Assembly (NCBI GenBank): GCA_002450755.1
Contig: DKAI01000131.1
Span: 10,747 to 22,637 of the forward strand
DNA from: Deltaproteobacteria bacterium UBA6930
GTDB lineage: Bacteria; Myxococcota_A; UBA9160; UBA6930
Length of the DNA: 11,891 nt
Direction of reading: 5' to 3'
The position numbers were made by a program, and so were the translations under genes. Within the stretch, counting starts at the first letter, position 1. The number at the start of each line of letters is the position of its first letter. Below are positions 7,949 to 11,891 of the stretch, one piece after another. The notes beneath the pieces are model-generated. The model was not told where the DNA came from, made no database searches, and saw only the letters and a list, made by a program, of their open reading frames with translations.

Positions 7949-8563
7949 CTAGCCGGCTAGGAACCCACAACTCCGAATGAAAGACAAAAGCTGCTCCGCG
8001 CTCTCGTCCACCACTAGATTCTCAGTCTTGACAATCAATTCGGGATCATTCGGCACCTCGTAAGGAGCAGAAATCCCGGTAAACTCCGGAATATCACCAG
8101 ATCGAGCCTTAACGTAAAGACCTTTCGGATCACGGGCCTCGCAAGTTTCCAGACTCGTATCCACATAAGCCTCAAAAAATTTGCCATCGGTAAAAATTTC
8201 CCGCGCGGCTTCACGGTCAGCCCTGTAGGGAGATATAAACGCAGTGAGTACAATTAAACCCGCATCGGTCATCAACTTGGCTACCTCTGCTATCCGACGA
8301 ATGTTCTCCGTTCGATCCTGAGGAGAAAACCCCAGATCTTTATTCAGCCCCTGTCGAACGTTATCGCCATCCAACACGTAGGCCGCATGTCCACTATTAA
8401 CTAGCTGTTTTTCTGTCTCTACCGCAATGGTAGACTTCCCGGACCCGGATAAACCAGTTAGCCAAATGGTGCAGCCCCTCTGCTTCAAAAGACGCTCTCG
8501 ATCTCCCACCGTTACCTGGCCACTATGCCATGAAATATTTTGACTCTTCGCTTCTCCAGTCAT
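7949..8563 (-). CDS. cysC: Adenylylsulfate (APS) kinase CysC
   Basis: This cytoplasmic enzyme phosphorylates adenosine 5'-phosphosulfate with ATP to give PAPS, the donor for sulfotransferases and for sulfate assimilation via PAPS reductase. The 204 residues match the whole family: P-loop GLSGSGKST at 37-45, DGDNVR at 65-70, LGFSPQDRTENIRR at 77-90 and FISPYRADRE at 109-118. Ser111 in FISPYR corresponds to the phosphorylated serine of E. coli CysC. DPKGLYVKAR at 145-154 and FTGISAPYEVP at 161-171 complete the set. It is a stand-alone kinase, not fused to CysN or an ATP sulfurylase, and neither those genes nor cysH lie in the window. It lies 98 bases after iscS and 12 bases before the TPR gene. 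The start ATG is preceded by a modest TAGGGTAGG. Product confidence is high; whether it serves assimilation or sulfation is unknown. Confidence 0.96.
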   Translation of the reverse strand: MTGEAKSQNISWHSGQVTVGDRERLLKQRGCTIWLTGLSGSGKSTIAVETEKQLVNSGHAAYVLDGDNVRQGLNKDLGFSPQDRTENIRRIAEVAKLMTDAGLIVLTAFISPYRADREAAREIFTDGKFFEAYVDTSLETCEARDPKGLYVKARSGDIPEFTGISAPYEVPNDPELIVKTENLVVDESAEQLLSFIRSCGFLAG

Positions 8564-8588
8564 TTAATACCTACCCTATAAATTCTTT

Positions 8589-8623
8589 TCCACGAATGGA
8601 GTCGTCCCCAAAGTGAAGGGAAC
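8589..8623 (-). other. Two small tandem hairpins in the iscS-cysC gap
   Basis: The 98-base gap ahead of cysC holds two inverted repeats. In minus-strand order, GTTCCC (8623-8618) pairs with GGGGAC (8609-8604) across 8 bases, with one G-U pair. TCCA (8600-8597) then pairs with TGGA (8592-8589) around a TTCG loop. No run of T follows either stem (the downstream bases are AAAAGAATTT), so they do not look like intrinsic terminators. They could be chance, an RNA-stability element or a cysC leader element. Stems this short are weak evidence. Confidence 0.25.
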
Positions 8624-8661
8624 TGGATTTCAATACGAACGGACATTAGCGGTACCCAAGA

Positions 8662-9822
8662 TTAGACGCTCTTTTCTCTTTGCCTTTCCACTGCATCGAT
8701 GACAGCCGACGCTGCCTTTTCGATCTCCAGACGAGTCGTCCCTCGACCGAGGCCGAATCTAATTCCACTTCGCACTCGCTCATCCTTAAAACCAAGCGCC
8801 GTGAGAACATGGCTTGGAGAGCGACTCGCCGAGCTGCAAGCGGAGCCTGTAGAAATCGCAATTTGGTGCAAGTCGGATACCAAAGCATCTGCATCACAGT
8901 TGTCAAAGGAGACATGAAGGTTACCAGGCAAGCGCCGAGTTAGATCACCATTAACACGCACGCCCCCTAGGTTTTCCTTCAAAAGGCGAAGAAGTTCCCC
9001 GCGAAGCTCCAGGAGCCGTTTTCCCTCTACATCCATGTCTTCTAAAGAAATTTCGATAGCCTTCGAAAGTCCCACTATCAGATGAGTAGCAAGTGTACCC
9101 GGGCGAAGACCCGCCTCGTGCCCTCCCCCATAGAAGAGCGGAGCCAAGGTAATCCGAGGCTTCGTTCGTCGAACAAAAAGAACTCCTACTCCTTTGGGGC
9201 CGTAGAGCTTATGGCCAGATATAGACAAGAGATCAATGGGCAAAACTGACATATCAACAGGGATTTTCCCGACCGCCTGGGACGCGTCACAATGAAAAAT
9301 GACTTTTCGCTCTCCGCAGATTTTTCCAATCTCATTTATAGGCTGTAGCGTTCCGATCTCGTTGTTCGCAGCCATTATAGACACAAGAACAGTGTCCTCA
9401 CCTATGGCTCGTTCAAGGCTATTCAAGTTAACCAGGCCTGTGTCTGCCACGCCCAATCGAGTAACACGGCAACCCTCACGCTCGAGTGCGCTAAAGGCAT
9501 CCAGAACGGAAGGATGTTCCGTAGAGAGAGTGAGGATATGACATGGGCCTTGGGTGAGCGCATGTCTCGCAACTCCGAGAATCGCCAAATTATTGCTCTC
9601 GGTGGCGCCACTCGTAAAGGTAATCTCGTCCGGGCGAGCCCCAATTCCTCTGCTGATGGTTTCTCTGGCAAGCTCTACCGCAGCCTCGGCTCGCCAGCCG
9701 TAGACATGTGTCCGGCTGGCCGGATTGCCGAATTCTGTCTCGAGATAAGGCAGCATCGACTGAACTACTCGAGGGTCGACGGGGGTAGTCGCCTGATAAT
9801 CGAGGTAAATGGGCAGGCTCAA
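8662..9822 (-). CDS. iscS: Cysteine desulfurase, IscS/NifS family
   Basis: This PLP enzyme converts L-cysteine to alanine and leaves a persulfide on its active-site cysteine for Fe-S cluster assembly and other thiolation. The start is a TTG at 9822: an in-frame TAG lies four codons upstream, AGAGGA sits five bases before the TTG, and the protein then reads SLPIYLDYQATTPVDPRVV as IscS does. Landmarks are SGATESNNLA at 71-80, His103 in TEHP, Asp179 and Gln182 in CDASQAVGK, the PLP lysine Lys205 in ISGHKLYGPKG, GGGHEAGLRPGT near 232-243 and catalytic Cys329 in STGSACSSAS. This longer loop marks the IscS/NifS class, not SufS. At 386 residues it lacks the C-terminal tail by which E. coli IscS (404 aa) contacts IscU. 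It follows erpA after 75 bases. IscS versus NifS is a judgement call. Confidence 0.95.
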   Translation of the reverse strand: MSLPIYLDYQATTPVDPRVVQSMLPYLETEFGNPASRTHVYGWRAEAAVELARETISRGIGARPDEITFTSGATESNNLAILGVARHALTQGPCHILTLSTEHPSVLDAFSALEREGCRVTRLGVADTGLVNLNSLERAIGEDTVLVSIMAANNEIGTLQPINEIGKICGERKVIFHCDASQAVGKIPVDMSVLPIDLLSISGHKLYGPKGVGVLFVRRTKPRITLAPLFYGGGHEAGLRPGTLATHLIVGLSKAIEISLEDMDVEGKRLLELRGELLRLLKENLGGVRVNGDLTRRLPGNLHVSFDNCDADALVSDLHQIAISTGSACSSASRSPSHVLTALGFKDERVRSGIRFGLGRGTTRLEIEKAASAVIDAVERQREKSV

Positions 9823-9827
9823 AGTGT

Positions 9828-9853
9828 TCCTCTAAGCTGGGTTCCCTTCCAGC
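9828..9853 (-). promoter_or_regulatory. Start-deciding ribosome binding site of iscS with adjacent inverted repeat
   Basis: On the minus strand AGAGGA (9833-9828) precedes the TTG start of the desulfurase by five bases and supports that start. Directly upstream, GCTGG (9853-9849) is complementary to CCAGC (9840-9836) across AAGGGAAC, a possible 5-bp stem ending two bases before the ribosome site. The ribosome site is well supported; any regulatory role of the stem is speculative. Confidence 0.5.
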
Positions 9854-9897
9854 CAATCAGGACTAACTTGATGTCAGAACTCTTCTAGTAAGCACTC

Positions 9898-10230
9898 CTA
9901 GGCGCCAAAGGAGTTCCCACAACCACATGTAGTGGCCGCGTTCGGATTTTCAATCTTAAAACCGGACTCCATAAGTGTGTCCACGAAGTCCAAGCTGCTT
10001 CCCGCAAGGTAAAGTGCGCTTTTTTCGTCCACGACGACCCTAACTCCATTCGATTCGATTACCGCGTCTGTCTCCTGGAATTGATCATCAAAAGCCAACT
10101 GATACTGCAGCCCAGAACAACCCCCACCTACAACCTTCATTCGCAAAGCATGGGTAGCGGTCTTCGATTCCCGATCAAGAAGAACCTTGATCTGACTAGC
10201 TGCGTCTTCTGTTACACCTACGAGAGACAT
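9898..10230 (-). CDS. erpA: A-type iron-sulfur cluster carrier, ErpA/IscA (HesB) family
   Basis: This small cytoplasmic protein binds an Fe-S cluster or iron and passes it to target apoproteins. From the ATG at 10230 it is 110 residues, the usual family size. It begins MSLVGVTEDAASQIKVLL and carries the three ligand cysteines: Cys38 in VVGGGCSGLQY, and Cys102 and Cys104 in TTCGCGNSF. The AFDDQ and NPNA segments resemble ErpA more than IscA, but the split is not certain. An in-frame GTG at 10260 would add ten basic residues, MNVKRRREEQ. It is rejected because AGGAGG (10248-10243) lies inside that extension, 12 bases ahead of the ATG. It sits directly upstream of the cysteine desulfurase, which supports a joint Fe-S role. 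No iscU scaffold or iscR regulator gene is nearby. Confidence 0.93.
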   Translation of the reverse strand: MSLVGVTEDAASQIKVLLDRESKTATHALRMKVVGGGCSGLQYQLAFDDQFQETDAVIESNGVRVVVDEKSALYLAGSSLDFVDTLMESGFKIENPNAATTCGCGNSFGA

Positions 10231-10287
10231 TTGCTCTTCGCGCCTCCTTTTTACATTCACTGAAAAGAATAGCCCAAGGAAAACTGA

Positions 10288-10304
10288 GAACCACTTCGCG
10301 GTTC
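10288..10304 (-). other. Hairpin between tlyA and erpA
   Basis: In the 124-base gap, the minus strand reads GAACCGC GAA GTGGTTC, a 7-bp stem (one G-U pair) with a 3-base loop, then CTCAGTTTTCC. The T run is only four long and offset by four bases, so at best this is a weak terminator or attenuator. It may instead mark a leader ahead of the Fe-S genes. No convincing -35/-10 pair was found after it. Confidence 0.35.
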
Positions 10305-10354
10305 ACGACATTTTACACAGTTGATCTTGACCCAAACTTCTCTAAAAAGCTTTT

Positions 10355-11092
10355 CTAAGGGTTTTCTCGGACAAAATGAGCAAATATCTCTCGGTTCCCC
10401 TTGGGACCAGGTAGCTCGCTCTCAACGTGACCGACTTCCGTAAAACCGAGGTCATTTGCCTTATTTACAACTTTAGCAAGAGCCTGATAGCGTAATCGAT
10501 CGTCCCGAACGACTCCACCCTTTCCGACCTTAGCTCTATCGAGTTCAAACTGGGGTTTTACCATTACTACAAGAGCCGCATTAGGCGCCGCAAGAGCTAG
10601 AGCAGGCAGAATCAATGTAGTAGAAATGAAGGATACATCGATCGTGGCCAAAAGGGGGTTCTCGGGCAAATCCTCCAAGCCCAAGTAGCGGGCATTTTTT
10701 CTGTCAAGAACTCGAACACGAGCGTCAGTACGCAGTTTTTCGTTTAACTGACCGTAGCCGACGTCGACGGCAACAACTCCTTTCGCCCCTCTTTGAAGCA
10801 AGCAATCCGTAAAACCTCCCGTCGAGGCCCCAATATCCACACACCATTTATCCACCGGATCAATGTTGAGGGTATCTAAAGCGGGAGACAGCTTTAACCC
10901 GCCTCTTGAGACGAAAGCCTTGGCCTCTACACGGATTCGAACCTCGGAGGTTTCTGAAATTTTAGTTCCCGGTTTTTCTACCGGGGCGTCATCAACCAAA
11001 ACTTTGCCTGTTCTGATCAGTGATTCTGCTACCCCTCGGGTGGCAGCGAAACCGAGTGCAATTACGCGCTCGTCGAGCCTAACTCCCGCCAT
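10355..11092 (-). CDS. tlyA: TlyA-family rRNA 2'-O-ribose methyltransferase (S4 + FtsJ domains)
   Basis: This is an S-adenosylmethionine-dependent methyltransferase. TlyA of Mycobacterium methylates cytidines in 23S rRNA and, in the longer type, also 16S rRNA, which affects capreomycin sensitivity. Residues 1-60 form an S4 RNA-binding domain (RLDERVIALGFAATRG, then LIRTGKVLVDDAPVEKPG). The FtsJ-like domain carries SRGGLKL at 62-68, the SAM loop DIGASTGGFTDCLLQ at 86-100, DVGYGQL at 110-116, IDVSFIS at 151-157, VKPQFEL at 178-184 and GNREIF at 232-237. The K-D-K-E catalytic tetrad maps to Lys67, Asp152, Lys179 and Glu235. The ATG is preceded by AAGGGGGAGC and lies 25 bases after the dxs stop, an arrangement seen in many bacteria. 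Some relatives have been described as hemolysins; the sequence supports the methyltransferase role. Type I versus type II was not decided. Confidence 0.94.
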   Translation of the reverse strand: MAGVRLDERVIALGFAATRGVAESLIRTGKVLVDDAPVEKPGTKISETSEVRIRVEAKAFVSRGGLKLSPALDTLNIDPVDKWCVDIGASTGGFTDCLLQRGAKGVVAVDVGYGQLNEKLRTDARVRVLDRKNARYLGLEDLPENPLLATIDVSFISTTLILPALALAAPNAALVVMVKPQFELDRAKVGKGGVVRDDRLRYQALAKVVNKANDLGFTEVGHVESELPGPKGNREIFAHFVRENP

Positions 11093-11117
11093 GCTCCCCC
11101 TTGGTTACGTGCCAAAA

Positions 11118-11891
11118 TCAGGCCAGGTTCAGAAGATCCTCTACAGCCTTTTCGATCCCATCCGAATCGATTCCAAACTCGGAACGAAACCTTTTTGCAT
11201 CTCCGTGCTCCACGATTTGATCGGGAATCGCAAGGATTCGTGCGCGGGGACTCAAGCCAGAGGCAGAAAAGTTCTCAACAACAGCACTTCCAAAACCACC
11301 AAAACTAGCGTGCTCTTCCACCGTCACTACATGCCCCGTTTTCTCGGCATAACGATTTATTTTCGCCACATCTAGTGGCTTTGCAAAGCGGGCATTAAGA
11401 ACGGCAACCGCAACCCCTTTTGTATCTAGCACGTCCGCAGCTGTTTGGGCTGCTTGAACGGTATTCCCATACGCAACAATAACTGCATCACCACCATCTC
11501 GTAGCACCTCCGCCTCTCCTACAGGAATTGGTTTGAGTTCTTGATCGAGTGGCACCCCTAAGCCAGCTCCTCGAGGGTAACGAATCGCTGCTGGCCCGTT
11601 ATATAAAATAGCGGTGGCCAGCATATGTTGAAGTTCGTTCTCATCCTTTGGCGCCATACAAATAATATTTGGCAAAGTTCTCAGATAACTTATGTCGTAC
11701 ATTCCTTGATGAGTTGCTCCATCGGCTCCAACCAACCCAGCTCTATCCATTGCGAGAGTAACATCAAGATCCTGGACACAAACGTCGTGAACTACCTGAT
11801 CATATGCTCTCTGAAGAAATGTTGAATATATTGCAGCTACAGGTTTTAATCCCTCTGCCGCCAAACCTGCTGCAAAGGTAATGCCGTGTTG
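11118..11891 (-). CDS. dxs: 1-deoxy-D-xylulose-5-phosphate synthase, C-terminal part (partial)
   Basis: DXS condenses pyruvate with glyceraldehyde 3-phosphate, using thiamine diphosphate, to make DXP for isoprenoid, thiamine and pyridoxal synthesis in the cytoplasm. The frame is open to the window's right edge: it begins QHGITFAAGLAAEGLKP and runs 257 residues to a TGA at 11118. This is roughly the last 40% of a protein that is normally about 620-640 residues. It covers the pyrimidine-binding transketolase domain (IYSTFLQRAYDQ with its conserved Arg; DRAGLVGADGATHQGMYD; MAPKDENEL) and the C-terminal domain (AIRYPRGAG, NARFAKPLD, VTVEEHASFGGFGSAV). The region ends ILAIPDQIVEHG followed by a short tail. 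It is upstream of tlyA by 25 bases and likely cotranscribed. The N-terminal ThDP-binding domain and start lie outside the window. Confidence 0.97.
   Translation of the reverse strand, partial: QHGITFAAGLAAEGLKPVAAIYSTFLQRAYDQVVHDVCVQDLDVTLAMDRAGLVGADGATHQGMYDISYLRTLPNIICMAPKDENELQHMLATAILYNGPAAIRYPRGAGLGVPLDQELKPIPVGEAEVLRDGGDAVIVAYGNTVQAAQTAADVLDTKGVAVAVLNARFAKPLDVAKINRYAEKTGHVVTVEEHASFGGFGSAVVENFSASGLSPRARILAIPDQIVEHGDAKRFRSEFGIDSDGIEKAVEDLLNLA

Noticed and set aside
9514..9888. Plus-strand open frame of 124 codons over the desulfurase gene
   Set aside because: It lies antisense to a fully conserved IscS-like protein and its translation shows no recognisable domain. It is a shadow of the GC-rich opposite strand.
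10231..10260. GTG at 10260 as the start of the A-type carrier
   Set aside because: The added ten residues are highly basic and would contain the AGGAGG ribosome site. The ATG at 10230 gives a normal-length family member.
10261..10320. Promoter candidates TAAAAT and TTGGGC/TGTAAA ahead of erpA
   Set aside because: The -10-like TAAAAT has no acceptable -35 at 16-18 bases, and the second pair matches only three and four of six consensus bases. Too weak to annotate.
10346..10360. AAAAGCTTTT palindrome just after the tlyA stop as a terminator
   Set aside because: A perfect palindrome without a loop cannot fold into a hairpin, it is AT-only apart from two bases, and no T run follows. It is probably chance.
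10863..11375. Plus-strand open frame of 170 codons over tlyA and dxs
   Set aside because: It is antisense to two well-conserved genes, spans the boundary between them, and has low-complexity Ser/Thr-rich content without a domain.
11862..11864. TTG at 11864 as the start of a short transketolase-like protein
   Set aside because: The frame continues upstream with QHGITFAAG, which is conserved DXS sequence, so this is an internal leucine codon of dxs and not a start.
1..11891. Mobile element, CRISPR, prophage or defence island
   Set aside because: No transposase, integrase, tandem spaced repeats, long terminal inverted repeats or toxin/nuclease domains were seen. All genes belong to known housekeeping or transport families.

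Overview
The window holds twelve genes, all on the minus strand, so the biology reads from high to low coordinates. The two outermost genes are cut by the window ends. No tRNA, rRNA, CRISPR array, insertion sequence or phage gene is visible. No gap between genes exceeds about 125 bases. The organism is a bacterium with an outer membrane: it has a LolB-like outer-membrane lipoprotein paired with a TPR lipoprotein, makes isoprenoids by the DXP (MEP) route, and has proteobacterial-style Fe-S assembly genes. The TPR-LolB pair and the dxs-tlyA pair fit a proteobacterial or former 'deltaproteobacterial' lineage, but this is inference and no species or phylum can be fixed from the sequence alone.

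Right third (11891 to about 7950), housekeeping and sulfur genes. The order is the C-terminal part of dxs (first step of isoprenoid synthesis), tlyA (S4-domain rRNA 2'-O-methyltransferase), an ErpA/IscA-type Fe-S carrier, an IscS-like cysteine desulfurase and a stand-alone adenylylsulfate kinase (CysC). The desulfurase supplies persulfide sulfur and the A-type protein carries Fe-S clusters. CysC makes PAPS for sulfation or sulfate assimilation. No iscU, cysD, cysN or cysH is present here.

Middle (about 7940 to 5300), an envelope pair. A large TPR-repeat lipoprotein (about 13 repeats) overlaps a LolB-like lipoprotein by one base. They are probably translationally coupled and act at the outer membrane.

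Left (5224 to 1), a tightly packed peptide-type ABC transporter: substrate-binding protein, two permeases and two ATPases, the last truncated. The first three junctions are 4-base stop/start overlaps and the fourth overlaps by 28 bases (or 4 with an alternative GTG start). The binding protein is unusually long, with an extra block of about 120 residues in its N-terminal lobe and no lipobox. Base composition falls clearly in this segment compared with the right side.

Most of the window is recognisable housekeeping or transport. No undescribed multi-gene system is evident. The points most worth a second look are the insertion-bearing binding protein, the IscU-less erpA-iscS-cysC group with a tail-less IscS, and the small hairpins ahead of cysC and erpA.
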